From: Cytophagales bacterium
GTDB taxonomy: Bacteria > Bacteroidota > Bacteroidia > Cytophagales > Spirosomataceae
Reading direction: 5' to 3'
Length of the DNA stretch: 64,000 nt
Assembly: GCA_013298025.1 (NCBI GenBank)
Contig: JAAFJE010000020.1
Coordinates: forward strand, 1 to 64,000
This document shows positions 35,990 to 45,043 of the stretch, piece by piece. The notes beneath the pieces are model-generated. The model was not told where the DNA came from. It saw only the letters and a program-made list of their open reading frames with translations, and did not search any database. A program made the translations under genes and the position numbers. The first letter of the stretch is position 1. Each line of letters starts with the position of its first letter.

Positions 35990-36108
35990 TTATAAACGTA
36001 TTTATTTGAAAAATGATTGTATTATTTTTTGTCTAGTTTTGGACTTTTAATATATAACCCCCAAATACGGCAATACGTTGCTTTTGAAAAGAAGAAAATC
36101 TTGCTCGA

Positions 36109-36999
36109 TTAGCCTTGTTTCAATTGCTCTAGCATTTTTTTGAGCCGCTCTATCTCTGCGTCTTTTTCACTGATAACCGCTTCTTTTTGCTCTAACATAG
36201 CCTCCTTCTGCTCTAACATAGCCTCCTTCTGCTCTATAAGGGCATCTTTTTGTTCAATGATTTGTTCTTTTTCTCGCAAAGCTTTGTCCATCGAATGGTC
36301 GAAGGTTTCTTCTACCTTAATTTTTTCCCTCACTTCCCGACTTTCCACAGCCAACGATAAGCGTTTGATGATAGGAGAAAGGTCTTCGTCTTGGGTTTCG
36401 CCGTTGTATTGTAGCAACCAACGTTGCTCTTTATCAAAAATCCATTGTTGGTTAAATACCGACAAAATTCGCTCTAATTTGGTGCGTGTTTCGCCCTGAA
36501 GATTGGGTATTTGTACAACAAAACAATCGTGGCTCAAGTTTTCGATAAATTCATCTTTCTCAAAAATGATTTCGCCAGAAGTTAAATCTTGGTATTGTCG
36601 GCCAATTTTCAAAGCTGCACTCGGAATACTCAAGTGAAAACCCAGAAAGTAAATAGGTACAATAGGCAAAATTGATTTGTAGCCATTTATTTCATCTGGC
36701 GTGCTGTAATTGCTACCCAAATAATGCCTAAACCGCATCAAATCGAAGGCATTTTTACTTTTTTGTAATTCGATTAAGACCTTTTTTTCTGTACCTTCTG
36801 CTGTGCGAACAATGGCCTTGAAGTCGAGTCGGAAGACCGTCAAGAGGTATTTATCCGAAAAACTGGTTTGTTCTTGCGGTTGAAATTCCAACGACACAAT
36901 CTCTTCTCCGATGATAGCGGCGATGATTCTTTTGGCTACCGAAACATCTTCCATCAAAAATTTGAATACTGTATCGTAAATAGGGTTGGCTATTATCAT
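36109..36999 (-). CDS. Rpn-family PD-(D/E)XK nuclease with variable coiled-coil tail
   Basis: Protein of about 296 residues of the recombination-promoting nuclease/putative transposase group. The start (NPIYDTVFKFLMED) and the core (RLDFKAIV, then VLIELQKS giving the D and ExQ of the nuclease motif) are clear. The C-terminus is a heptad coiled coil built from near-identical EQKEAML units encoded by 21 bp DNA repeats at about 36186-36250. I start at the ATG at 36999, just before the family N-terminus. Rpn proteins cut DNA and affect recombination; there is no terminal inverted repeat around it, so it is not an insertion sequence. Confidence 0.85.
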   Translation of the reverse strand: MIIANPIYDTVFKFLMEDVSVAKRIIAAIIGEEIVSLEFQPQEQTSFSDKYLLTVFRLDFKAIVRTAEGTEKKVLIELQKSKNAFDLMRFRHYLGSNYSTPDEINGYKSILPIVPIYFLGFHLSIPSAALKIGRQYQDLTSGEIIFEKDEFIENLSHDCFVVQIPNLQGETRTKLERILSVFNQQWIFDKEQRWLLQYNGETQDEDLSPIIKRLSLAVESREVREKIKVEETFDHSMDKALREKEQIIEQKDALIEQKEAMLEQKEAMLEQKEAVISEKDAEIERLKKMLEQLKQG

Positions 37000-37154
37000 G
37001 GCTTTATTCTTTAACGTTAAGCAAAAATACATCATTTCATGGCAAAAATACCGTTGTTCAGGATTCAATTAATTGATTATAAGAGATATAAACATAAAAC
37101 AAGGCGTAATAAAAAATAAGTTCTGTTTGCTAGTATTTATGAAAAAAAATATTG

Positions 37155-37162
37155 TACCTTTG
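37155..37162 (+). promoter_or_regulatory. Candidate -7 element of the rluB-like gene
   Basis: TACCTTTG matches TAnnTTTG. A TTTG at 37126-37129 lies 25 bp upstream, a little farther than the usual -33 spacing. Transcription from here gives a leader of about 125 bases. Confidence 0.6.
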
Positions 37163-37205
37163 CAACCCGCATCGGAAACGTTCTTTGGTAAGTATTCATA
37201 TATCA

Positions 37206-37245
37206 GAAAGTTATCACTTTCAAAGATGTTCTTTACAGAAAGAAC
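37206..37245 (+). promoter_or_regulatory. Two tandem hairpins in the rluB leader
   Basis: GAAAGT-TATC-ACTTTC (37206-37221, 6 bp) and GTTCTTT-ACAG-AAAGAAC (37228-37245, 7 bp) lie side by side between the promoter and the start codon. Neither has a following T run that would make it a terminator. They may tune translation or stability. Confidence 0.5.
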
Positions 37246-37293
37246 TTTTACATTTTACAGCAGTGATGTTGCAATTATTAACAAATCAAGACA

Positions 37294-39411
37294 ATGAGAA
37301 AAAGAATTGAAAAAACGGCGTTTGACTCCAACAAAAGACAGCAAACACGTGAAAAAATTGACTCCCTTCAACGAGAACTCAGAGGTGAAAAACCAGCATC
37401 GTTCTCTCGCTCCAACCAAGATTCTAACAACGATTCAAAAGGATACAAACCAAGATTCAAGTCGGATAACGGTTTTGAAAGAAAGCCACGTTTCAACCAA
37501 GAAAATAACGAAGGCGAAAGAGGTTTCAAACCAAAATTCAAGTCAGACAACGGCTTTGAAAGAAAGCCACGTTTCAACCAAGAAAATAACGAAGGCGAAA
37601 GAGGTTTCAAACCAAAATTCAAGTCAGACAACGGCTTTGAAAGAAAACCACGTTTCAACCAAGAAAATAACGAAGGCGAAAGAGGTTTCAAACCAAGATT
37701 CAAGTCAGATAACGGTTTTGAAAGAAAGCCACGTTTCAACCAAGAAAATAACGAAGGCGAAAGAGGTTTCAAACCAAGATTTAAGTCAGACAACGGCTTT
37801 GAAAGAAAACCTCGTTTCAACCAAGAAAACAACGAAGGCGAGAGAGAATTTAAGCCAAGATTTAAGTCAGACAACGGCTTTGAAAGAAAACCCCGTTTCA
37901 ACCAAGAAAACAACGAAGGCGAAAGAGAATTTAAGCCAAGATTTAAGTCAGACAACGGTTTTGAAAGAAAACCACGTTTCAACCAAGAAAATAACGAAGG
38001 CGAAAGAGGTTTTAAACCAAGATTTAAGTCGGATAATGGTTTTGAAAGAAAACCACGTTTCAACCAAGAAAATAACGAAGGCGAAAGAGGTTTTAAACCA
38101 AGATTTAAGTCAGATAATGGTTTTGAAAGAAAACCACGTTTCAACCAAGAGAACAACGAAGGCGAAAGAGAATTTAAGCCAAGATTTAAGTCGGATAACG
38201 GTTTTGAAAGAAAACCACGTTTCAACCAAGAAAACAACGAAGGCGAAAGAGAATTTAAGCCAAGATTTAAGTCGGATAACGGTTTTGAAAGAAAACCACG
38301 CTTCAACCAAGAGAACAACGAAGGTGAAAGAGGTTTTAAACCAAGATTTAAGTCAGACAATGACTTTGAAAGAAAGCCACGTTTCAACCAAGATTCTAAC
38401 GAAGGCGAAAGGGGCTTTAAACCAAGATTTAAGTCAGACAACGGTTTTGAAAAAAAAAGCGATTTCGACCGTAAGCCACGTTTCAACCAAGAAGCTGGCG
38501 AGTCGAATGAGCATGATAGAAAGCCTCGCAAAGAGGTAAGTTACGGTTCGGCAAAAACCAATTTTGGAGGTAAAAACCTTTACAAAGCTCATCGCTCTAG
38601 TGAAGAATCGGCCAAATGGATTCCGAATTATAATTTAGAAAAATTCAAAGAATCTGCTCCTGTAAAAATTCAAAAGAAAATTGAAAAGCAGGAAAAAAGT
38701 GGCGATAGCGTGCGTTTGAACCGCTATATTGCCAATGCAGGGATTTGTTCGAGAAGAGAAGCCGACGAGTTGATTCGTGTTGGTGAAATCAAAGTAAACG
38801 GACAAATCGTGACCGAAATGGGCTACCAAGTAAAGGCTGGCGATATTGTGAAATATGGCAATCGGAAGTTGAGCCGTGAGAAATTGGTTTACGTTCTTTT
38901 GAATAAACCAAAAGATTTTATCACGACTACCGAAGACCCCAACGAGCGTAAAACGGTGATGGATTTGGTGAAAAATGCCTGCGAAGAACGCATTTATCCT
39001 GTAGGTCGTTTGGATAGAAATACAACAGGTTTGTTGTTGTTGACCAACGATGGAGAATTAGCCGACAAACTGACGCATCCATCCAACGAAATTGACAAGG
39101 TTTATCAAGTAGAATTAAACAAAGCTTTGACGACCGAGCATTTCGACCAAATTTTGAAAGGCGTTACTTTAGAAGATGGAGAAATCCGTGCCGACGAATT
39201 GAGTGTTATTACACCCGATAGCATGGTTATTGGCATCAGAATCCACTCTGGCAGGAATCGTATTGTAAGAAGGATTTTTGAATCACTAGGATACGAGGTG
39301 TTGAAATTGGATAGAACCCTATTTGCAGGACTCAACAAAAAAGACTTACCACGAGGAATGTGGCGTTTCTTAGGTGAAAAGGAAGTGATTAAGCTGAAAT
39401 ATATGCTGTAA
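37294..39411 (+). CDS. RsuA/RluB-family pseudouridine synthase with a long repetitive basic N-terminus
   Basis: Protein of 705 residues, about 460 longer than a standard RluB. Residues 57-380 are twelve near-identical 27-residue units (SDNGFERKPRFNQENNEGER, then GFKPRFK or EFKPRFK), followed by a degenerate thirteenth; they are rich in Arg, Lys, Asn and Phe and surely disordered. The catalytic part follows: an S4 RNA-binding domain (VRLNRYIANAGICSRREADELI) near 470-515 and the synthase domain with LLNKPKDFITT and the catalytic Asp in GRLDRNTTGLLLLTNDGE. It should modify 23S or 16S rRNA. The tail may act like the basic RGG-like extensions of RNA-binding proteins. It has its own promoter and terminator. 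Confidence 0.9.
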   Translation: MRKRIEKTAFDSNKRQQTREKIDSLQRELRGEKPASFSRSNQDSNNDSKGYKPRFKSDNGFERKPRFNQENNEGERGFKPKFKSDNGFERKPRFNQENNEGERGFKPKFKSDNGFERKPRFNQENNEGERGFKPRFKSDNGFERKPRFNQENNEGERGFKPRFKSDNGFERKPRFNQENNEGEREFKPRFKSDNGFERKPRFNQENNEGEREFKPRFKSDNGFERKPRFNQENNEGERGFKPRFKSDNGFERKPRFNQENNEGERGFKPRFKSDNGFERKPRFNQENNEGEREFKPRFKSDNGFERKPRFNQENNEGEREFKPRFKSDNGFERKPRFNQENNEGERGFKPRFKSDNDFERKPRFNQDSNEGERGFKPRFKSDNGFEKKSDFDRKPRFNQEAGESNEHDRKPRKEVSYGSAKTNFGGKNLYKAHRSSEESAKWIPNYNLEKFKESAPVKIQKKIEKQEKSGDSVRLNRYIANAGICSRREADELIRVGEIKVNGQIVTEMGYQVKAGDIVKYGNRKLSREKLVYVLLNKPKDFITTTEDPNERKTVMDLVKNACEERIYPVGRLDRNTTGLLLLTNDGELADKLTHPSNEIDKVYQVELNKALTTEHFDQILKGVTLEDGEIRADELSVITPDSMVIGIRIHSGRNRIVRRIFESLGYEVLKLDRTLFAGLNKKDLPRGMWRFLGEKEVIKLKYML
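37462..38433 (+). repeat. Twelve tandem 81 bp coding repeats
   Basis: Twelve in-frame units of 81 bp with only a few differences each, mostly silent (for example AAATTC against AGATTC in the first two units, or GGT against GAA for the G/E change near the end of each unit). Because 81 is a multiple of three, two other frames are also free of stops through the array. Variants occur in pairs (units 1-2, 3-4, 5-6, 7-8, 9-10), which points to growth by duplication of two-unit blocks. Confidence 0.95.
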
Positions 39412-39425
39412 TCATCAGGAATAAT

Positions 39426-39459
39426 AAAAGCCGGCTAAACGTGTTTAGTCGGCTTTTTT
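39426..39459 (+). terminator. Terminator of the rluB-like gene
   Basis: AAAAGCCGGCTAAA (39426-39439) pairs with TTTAGTCGGCTTTT (39444-39457), one G-U pair, and a T run follows. It lies 15 bp after the stop codon. Confidence 0.9.
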
Positions 39460-39518
39460 ATGGTCATTTTGAAAGTGAAATCTAGTAGATGAAATCAACC
39501 GCAGTTTAAGACTATTAA

Positions 39519-40445
39519 TTACAGGTTCATCAACGACTCTCTGCGACGCATTTTACCTGCTGGAATACCAAACATCATTTTGAAACGACGGCAGAAATAA
39601 GCGGTATCTTTGTAACCCACCTCAGCCCCGATGGCACGGATAGATTTCTTAGAAGTACGCAAAAGCCCAACCGCAGCTTCCATGCGTTGATATTCAATGT
39701 AATCTTGCGGATTGATACCCGTCAGCATTTTGAAGTATTGTCCTACGTAATCTTCCGAAACATTGGCAACGTTGGCCAATACCTTATTTGATAAATCTCC
39801 GCCGATATTGTCTTTGATATAGGCAAAAATATCAATCAAACGAGGGTCTTTGAAATACGTACTATTGGTAGCCAATTGCTCTACAAACAGACGGTTTTTG
39901 ATGATATAACGAATAATCTCAATAACAATCTCTTCGGTTTTGATTTTGATAACACGACCTTTTCCTAGCACATCGCTCATATCTTCCTTGAGTACTTCGT
40001 TAATCATGTGTGCCAATTTCGCATCACGTTTGATTAAGAAAGGCGGAATATCGAGTGATGTAAAGAAGTTTACCGAGTCGAATACTTTGGCTTCAAAAGC
40101 AACTAAACCAAATGAATTTTCCATCTGACCGATTTTCGAGGAATCCATATTTGGCTCGAAATACAGCTCACGATGCGTCATAAATTCTTCGTTAGTTACA
40201 ACTTTTGGCTTATCTGCATTGCCATACGTGAGCGAAAGCATTTTACCACCAGGGATAAAAAGCATATCACCAACTTCGGCATGAGTCGCCTCTTCGCCAA
40301 ACGAAACCTCTCCGTTGTACAAAATCAAGAGCGTATTTTCTACGTCATAAAAGTTCTTGATTCTGATTGGTTGTAATATTCTAATGTTGCGTGCTTTGAT
40401 GAACTTCACCCCAAGCGACTCTATGATTTTGTTATAATCTTCCAT
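39519..40445 (-). CDS. AraC-family transcriptional regulator
   Basis: Regulator of 308 residues with an N-terminal cupin-like sensor (SFGEEATHAEVGDMLFIPGG) and a C-terminal double helix-turn-helix (LSNKVLANVANVSEDYVGQYFKMLTGINPQDYIEYQRMEAA and SIRAIGAEVGYKDTAYFCRRFKMMFGIPAGKMR, read in parts). The SEDYVGQYFK form is common in Cytophagales. It is divergent from the molybdoenzyme gene across a 493 bp AT-rich gap and may control it, but the effector is unknown. Confidence 0.9.
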   Translation of the reverse strand: MEDYNKIIESLGVKFIKARNIRILQPIRIKNFYDVENTLLILYNGEVSFGEEATHAEVGDMLFIPGGKMLSLTYGNADKPKVVTNEEFMTHRELYFEPNMDSSKIGQMENSFGLVAFEAKVFDSVNFFTSLDIPPFLIKRDAKLAHMINEVLKEDMSDVLGKGRVIKIKTEEIVIEIIRYIIKNRLFVEQLATNSTYFKDPRLIDIFAYIKDNIGGDLSNKVLANVANVSEDYVGQYFKMLTGINPQDYIEYQRMEAAVGLLRTSKKSIRAIGAEVGYKDTAYFCRRFKMMFGIPAGKMRRRESLMNL

Positions 40446-40938
40446 TTCTGCGGCTTATTTTCGATAAATTGAAAACAATTAAGAATAATTTTAGGACAAA
40501 ACTAATAAATCGCATTAAATTTCCAAAATATAAATCAAAAAAGTAATAGATTTTTTTAAGTTTTTTTTGAGGTATCTTGTTTGTATTATTGTAATATCCT
40601 AAGAAATGCTTTTTTGATATGATATTTTTGTGACTTTTTTTAGTTGAATATTTCATAGTTTTTGTGTTTTTCCAAGTTTTGTTGTGGGTAAATTTATTCT
40701 TTATATAGTACAAAAAATAGGTTAAAAATCTTCGTTTTAATGTAAAAACATGAAATTTATGCTGTTTTTTTAAGTATATTTCGTCATTTGTATCGTTGCT
40801 ATAATCCCGATAAAATCCTTATCAATCTAGGAAAAATTCCGAACTTTTTTTGTTGATTCCTGTTTATGAATTATATACATTTATGAGAAAAATACAAAGG
40901 CTTATGTTTGTAAGTAAGTTTCCTAAAATTGATAAATT
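40446..40938. other. Divergent AT-rich intergenic region
   Basis: 493 bp with very low GC and many T runs between the AraC gene and the molybdoenzyme gene. A minus-strand open frame in its left half is lysine/asparagine-rich and looks like chance. I find no structured RNA or repeat. Both promoters should lie here. Confidence 0.5.
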
Positions 40939-41643
40939 ATGACAGAAAATGATTGGCATTCAGATAAACTAGCAAAAATTGTGGAAGCTCGCATGAAGCT
41001 CAAAACACGATTTGAAAAGCAAATACAAGCCACGCCTTCGGTAGCAGACCCTACGCCCTTGGGCAAAGGCCCTGCCAATCGGCATGGAATGCCCCAAGTA
41101 CCTGTTGGGCAAACCATTACGCAAAAATGGCCTGTGCTAGACTTGGGGTATCATCCTCAAATTCCTTTAGACAAATGGCGTTTGACCATTGATGGCGTTG
41201 TAGAAAATCCTGTGGTATTGAAATGGGACGACCTCATGGCTTTGCCTCAAACAGAAGATGTATCCGATTTTCATTGCGTAACCACTTGGTCGAAATTAGA
41301 TATGCACTGGAAAGGAGTGAGGCTATTAGATTTGGCGGCTTTGGTACAACCAAAGGAAAATGCTACCCATATTTTATGTTATGGCTACGATACCTATACG
41401 ACCAATGTTGCTTTAGAAGAAGCCCTCAAGCCAGATGTATTGTTGGCACATACCGTTGACAATCAGCCTTTGGCCTTAGAGCACGGCGGCCCATTACGCA
41501 TGATTACGCCTCAATTGTATGCTTGGAAAGGAGCAAAATGGATTAAACGAATTGAGTTTTTACCCATGAATAAATTGGGTTTTTGGGAAGAAAGAGGTTA
41601 TTCAAACACAGCCTATCCTTGGAGAAACGATAGATATAGCTAG
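40939..41643 (+). CDS. Sulfite-oxidase-fold molybdopterin protein without signal peptide
   Basis: Protein of 234 residues of the oxidoreductase molybdopterin-binding family (YedY/MsrP and sulfite oxidase fold). The likely molybdenum-ligating cysteine is C113 in DFHCVTTWSKLDMHWKG; other family motifs are LTIDGVVENP, LLAHTVDNQPLALEHGGPLRMITPQLYAWKGAKWIKRIEF (read in parts) and GFWEERGYSN. The N-terminus has no Tat or Sec signal, unlike MsrP, so the protein should be cytoplasmic. The substrate is unknown; no MsrQ-like haem partner is adjacent. It needs molybdenum cofactor, as does the nitrate reductase in this window. Confidence 0.87.
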   Translation: MTENDWHSDKLAKIVEARMKLKTRFEKQIQATPSVADPTPLGKGPANRHGMPQVPVGQTITQKWPVLDLGYHPQIPLDKWRLTIDGVVENPVVLKWDDLMALPQTEDVSDFHCVTTWSKLDMHWKGVRLLDLAALVQPKENATHILCYGYDTYTTNVALEEALKPDVLLAHTVDNQPLALEHGGPLRMITPQLYAWKGAKWIKRIEFLPMNKLGFWEERGYSNTAYPWRNDRYS

Positions 41644-41672
41644 GTTTTTAAAATGGTAGAATAGGGATAAAT

Positions 41673-41709
41673 AAAAAGAGCTTTGGTCTTTTTCACCAAA
41701 GCTCTTTTT
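41673..41709. terminator. Bidirectional terminator
   Basis: AAAAAGAGCTTTGGT (41673-41687) pairs perfectly with ACCAAAGCTCTTTTT (41695-41709), a 15 bp stem with A and T runs at the ends. It lies between convergent stop codons and serves both genes. Confidence 0.9.
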
Positions 41710-41710
41710 A

Positions 41711-42706
41711 TTATAAACTCAACAAAAATCCGATAGTAAAATTGGCATCCCAGTCGAATACAAATTGCTGACAGCCTGTTGTTTCGGCGAGTGATTGGTA
41801 AATATTGAGTCCGGCTTTTGCTTTTGCGTCGTCCAATTGGTAAGCACTGGCTTTGTCCAACACGGTATAACGCTCTTTGCCTTTGCGTACTTTTTTGGCC
41901 AATTCATAAGGTACACCGCCGATAATAAAAGCAGTTTGTCGTTTTTCACTAGGAATCTGCGAAGCCTTTGCCGCTATATCTTTTGCCACCACTTCGTCGC
42001 TTGTGCCTGCTTGAAAGTATTTTGCCCCATACGATTCCAACGAGCGAATAGCCGAGCCTTCGTGCCAAGAAATTTTTGTATTACCCGAACCAATATCAAC
42101 CACGAAAGAAGTATTGGCATAATCGCTGGGTTGTACCGTTTTCAAGCCCAAGGTACCTTCTTGCTGTGGCGTAACGGTGTTGACAAAATAGTTGAGGCTT
42201 TTGAGTACGGCAATGATTTTTTGCGTAACGTCGGCTTTTACAGCCCCAGAACTAACCACAAAATGAATGTCTTTAGGCCCAACGCCAAAGTTGAGCATAC
42301 CAGCAATATAGTTTTTTAATCCTTTCCGAATATCGTCTTCGGTTGCCATGTTTTCAGTCACGAGGCTATTGCCGAACTCCGCCTTTTCGAGTTTCCAGCG
42401 TTTTTGGTCATCAATTTTCACGATAAACGAATTAAAGCCACTAGCCCCCAATTCGACTACACCTTTGAGTTTACCCCCTACAGGCACAGGAGCTTGGTAG
42501 TCGAACGTAGGTTTTTCTTCGGCATTGGCGGGTTGTTCGTTTTCGTTGCTAACAGCCGACACCTCGTTGGTGGTAGCACTGGTTTGAGTTTTTGCTTGTA
42601 AGTCTTGAAGGATTTTTTGCCCACCGAATTGCTTAAATCCAAAGTAAAGACCTGCTATTACTAAGCCTGTAATAATCAGGCGACCTGTCACCGTTAAACG
42701 TTTCAT
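41711..42706 (-). CDS. Membrane-anchored ASKHA/Ppx-GppA-like protein
   Basis: Protein of 331 residues from the ATG at 42706. A single N-terminal membrane segment (LIITGLVIAGLYFGF) is followed by a low-complexity linker and a domain with the two phosphate loops of the actin/Hsp70/exopolyphosphatase fold: VVELGASGFNSFIVKID near 75 and FVVDIGSGNTKISWHEG near 200, plus FIIGGVPYELAKK. It resembles exopolyphosphatase/GppA, but the usual catalytic Glu region is not obvious and the domain would face the periplasm. I cannot assign a substrate. It is 108 bp downstream of glpK. Confidence 0.6.
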   Translation of the reverse strand: MKRLTVTGRLIITGLVIAGLYFGFKQFGGQKILQDLQAKTQTSATTNEVSAVSNENEQPANAEEKPTFDYQAPVPVGGKLKGVVELGASGFNSFIVKIDDQKRWKLEKAEFGNSLVTENMATEDDIRKGLKNYIAGMLNFGVGPKDIHFVVSSGAVKADVTQKIIAVLKSLNYFVNTVTPQQEGTLGLKTVQPSDYANTSFVVDIGSGNTKISWHEGSAIRSLESYGAKYFQAGTSDEVVAKDIAAKASQIPSEKRQTAFIIGGVPYELAKKVRKGKERYTVLDKASAYQLDDAKAKAGLNIYQSLAETTGCQQFVFDWDANFTIGFLLSL

Positions 42707-42813
42707 GTTGCTTGGGTTTTGGTTAAATTTTCCACCAAAATACACCTACAAAGCACAAGATAAGAGCAAATTAGGTTTCTCGGTTATATTGTAAGATGAT
42801 TGGTCAAATGTGT

Positions 42814-44310
42814 TTATGCTTCGTCCCAATCGAAACTTCGTTGTACCGCTTTTTTCCAAAAATGGTATTGTTTGGTACGTTGTTCGGCAGGCATATCGGG
42901 TTGCCAAGTGTGGGCTATTCCCCAGTTTTGTTTCAAATCATCGAAATCTTGCCAATACCCAACGGCCAATCCGGCGGCATAAGCAGCCCCCAAAGCTGTA
43001 GTTTCAATCATCGAAGGACATACCACAGGTACATCGACCATATCGGCTTGGAACTGCATCAGTAGCTCGTTTACGACCATACCCCCATCGACCCGTAAAG
43101 ACGAAATTTTGATAGACGCATCTTTTTCCATCGCTTCTAGCACTTCTAATGTTTGGAAGGCAGTAGCCTCTAGTGCGGCCCTTGCAATATGGGCTTTGTT
43201 GATGTATCGGGTGAGTCCTACAATAACCCCTCTGGCATCGGCTTTCCAGTAAGGAGCATACAAGCCCGAAAATGCTGGCACAAAATAACAACCACCATTG
43301 TCTTCTACGCTATTTGCCAAGGTTTCGATGTCGGCACTTTTTTCTATCATACCGAGGTTATCTCTTAGCCATTGCACCAAGGCACCCGTAATAGCCACCG
43401 AGCCTTCCAAGGCATAATGCACCGGTTGCTGACCAAACTGGTAAGCTACTGTCGTGAGCAGTCCATAGGTCGATGGCATGGGCGTAGTACCTGTGTTCAT
43501 GAGCATAAAACAGCCTGTCCCATAAGTATTTTTGGCTTCTCCCGCAGCAAAGCACGTTTGTCCTACCAAAGCCGCTTGCTGGTCGCCCAAATCGCCTGCC
43601 ACAGGTACGTTGGCCAAAATTCCTTTTGCTTCTCCATACACTTCGCTACTAGAGCGAATGGCGGGCAGCATTGCCAAGGGGATATTGAGTGTTGCCAGAA
43701 TCGTTTCGTCCCATGCAAGCGTTTGGAGGTTCATCAATTGGGTACGACTAGCATTTGTAACGTCTGTGATGTGAATACCTCCCTCTGTTCCACCCGTAAG
43801 GTGCCATATAATAAAGGTATCCATATTTCCGAAAATGGCTTCTCCTTTTTCGGCATCGTTACGCAAGCCTTCTACGTTGTGGAGTAGCCATTGAAGTTTT
43901 AGTCCACTAAAATAAGTAGCCAAAGGTAAGCCTGTTTCTTTTCTAAATCGGTCGCTACCACCTTCTTTTGCCAATTCGGCTACGATATTGCCCACACGGG
44001 TATCTTGCCATACGATGGCATTATAATAAGGCTTTCCTGTGGTTTTGTTCCAAACAACGGTTGTTTCACGCTGATTGGTAATGCCCACAGCAGCCAAGTC
44101 GAGGGCCGATAAATTCGCCTTTCCGAGTGCCAATCCGATAACTTCTTGGGTATTTTGCCAAATTTCGTCAGGGTCATGTTCTACCCAACCTGCCTGCGGA
44201 TAAATTTGGGTATGTTCTTTTTGTCCAACCGAAATCATATTTCCTTGCTTATCGAAAATGATGAAACGTGTGCTAGTTGTACCTTGGTCGATTGAGCCTA
44301 TGTATTGCAT
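42814..44310 (-). CDS. glpK: Glycerol kinase
   Basis: Enzyme of 498 residues, the normal length for GlpK, that phosphorylates glycerol to sn-glycerol 3-phosphate. Motifs: [48 protein letters not shown], the signature [16 protein letters not shown] and [20 protein letters not shown]. All are intact. No glycerol facilitator or glycerol-3-phosphate dehydrogenase gene is adjacent. It appears to be a single-gene transcript. Confidence 0.96.
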   Translation of the reverse strand: MQYIGSIDQGTTSTRFIIFDKQGNMISVGQKEHTQIYPQAGWVEHDPDEIWQNTQEVIGLALGKANLSALDLAAVGITNQRETTVVWNKTTGKPYYNAIVWQDTRVGNIVAELAKEGGSDRFRKETGLPLATYFSGLKLQWLLHNVEGLRNDAEKGEAIFGNMDTFIIWHLTGGTEGGIHITDVTNASRTQLMNLQTLAWDETILATLNIPLAMLPAIRSSSEVYGEAKGILANVPVAGDLGDQQAALVGQTCFAAGEAKNTYGTGCFMLMNTGTTPMPSTYGLLTTVAYQFGQQPVHYALEGSVAITGALVQWLRDNLGMIEKSADIETLANSVEDNGGCYFVPAFSGLYAPYWKADARGVIVGLTRYINKAHIARAALEATAFQTLEVLEAMEKDASIKISSLRVDGGMVVNELLMQFQADMVDVPVVCPSMIETTALGAAYAAGLAVGYWQDFDDLKQNWGIAHTWQPDMPAEQRTKQYHFWKKAVQRSFDWDEA

Positions 44311-44408
44311 AGTTTAGTTTATTTTGTGTAATTTTTTCACAAAATAATACATTTTTATAAAAATATTAGGAAAGAAAAAGGATTTACCTTCATTTTTACC
44401 AAATAAAA

Positions 44409-44436
44409 AACTCCTCATAACTATTTATGAGGAGTT
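44409..44436 (-). terminator. Terminator of yceI
   Basis: AACTCCTCATAA (44409-44420) pairs perfectly with TTATGAGGAGTT (44425-44436), 12 bp around a 4-base loop. On the minus strand a T run follows, so it ends the yceI transcript. Confidence 0.88.
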
Positions 44437-44495
44437 CGGATACTTGAGGACTTATCAAAAAAAGCAAAAGATAGAAAAACGATGAAAGTTTTCTC

Positions 44496-45023
44496 TTACG
44501 CTTGTTTAACTAATTGGATATTACCAATCAATTTTACTTCTTCGCTTACCAAGGCACTGCCTGCTTCTGTGATGGCGTTCCAAGCTAAACCGAAATCTTT
44601 ACGATTGATTTTTCCTTTTACTTCAAAACCTGCCTTTACGTTGCCCCAAGGGTCGGTGGCTGTTCCTTCGTAGTCAACCTCAAACGTTACAGGCAATGTT
44701 GTGCCTTTGATAGTAAGGTCGCCTTTCAATGAGAAATCGCTGCCGTCTTTGGTAAAACTGGTCGAAGCGAAGCTCAAAGTTGGGAAGTTTTCGGCATCAA
44801 AGAAATCGGCACTTTTGAGGTGTCCGTCACGTTGCTCGTTGTTGGTGCTGATAGACGCTACCGCTGCTTCAAAAGCGATGCTTGCGTTTTCAAATCCTTC
44901 TTCGGCTTCTACGCTGCCCGAAAATTCTTTGAAATGTCCTGTTACAGTTGTAATCACCAAGTGTTTTACTTTAAACTGAATCTCTGAGTGTGCTGGGTCT
45001 ATTGCCCAAGTTGAAGTTGCCAT
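44496..45023 (-). CDS. YceI-family lipid-binding protein
   Basis: Protein of 175 residues from the ATG at 45023; the frame can extend nine codons upstream, but the family start WAIDPAHSEIQFKVKHLVI lies right after this Met. Later motifs are DGHLKSADFFDAENFPTLSFAS, LTIKGTTLPVTFEVDYEG and FEVKGKINRKDFGLAWN. The YceI lipocalin-like barrel binds polyisoprenoid chains. There is no signal peptide, so this copy is cytoplasmic. It lies 97 bp downstream of the AraC gene on the same strand and has its own operator-like palindrome. Confidence 0.9.
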   Translation of the reverse strand: MATSTWAIDPAHSEIQFKVKHLVITTVTGHFKEFSGSVEAEEGFENASIAFEAAVASISTNNEQRDGHLKSADFFDAENFPTLSFASTSFTKDGSDFSLKGDLTIKGTTLPVTFEVDYEGTATDPWGNVKAGFEVKGKINRKDFGLAWNAITEAGSALVSEEVKLIGNIQLVKQA

Positions 45024-45043
45024 TGTTATTGTCGTTTTTGTTA

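Noticed and set aside
36048-36066. TGGGGG-type stretch upstream of the PorE-like region
   Set aside because: The flanks give at most a four-pair stem with a nine-base loop; it does not fit the hexaloop family.
36109-36999. Rpn gene as an insertion sequence
   Set aside because: No terminal inverted repeats or target duplication are visible around it.
37462-38433. Tandem repeat as a CRISPR array
   Set aside because: Units are contiguous, in frame, without unique spacers, and inside a gene with an intact catalytic domain.
37307-38539. Long open frames in a second plus frame and on the minus strand over the repeat array
   Set aside because: They exist only because the 81 bp unit is a multiple of three and has no stops in these frames; they end with the repeat and resemble no protein.
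40432-40713. Lysine/asparagine-rich minus-strand frame upstream of the AraC gene
   Set aside because: Composition follows the AT-rich DNA, it overlaps the AraC start, and no domain is visible.
43081-43095. TGGGGG on the minus strand inside glpK
   Set aside because: It is coding sequence of a conserved motif and has no complementary arms.
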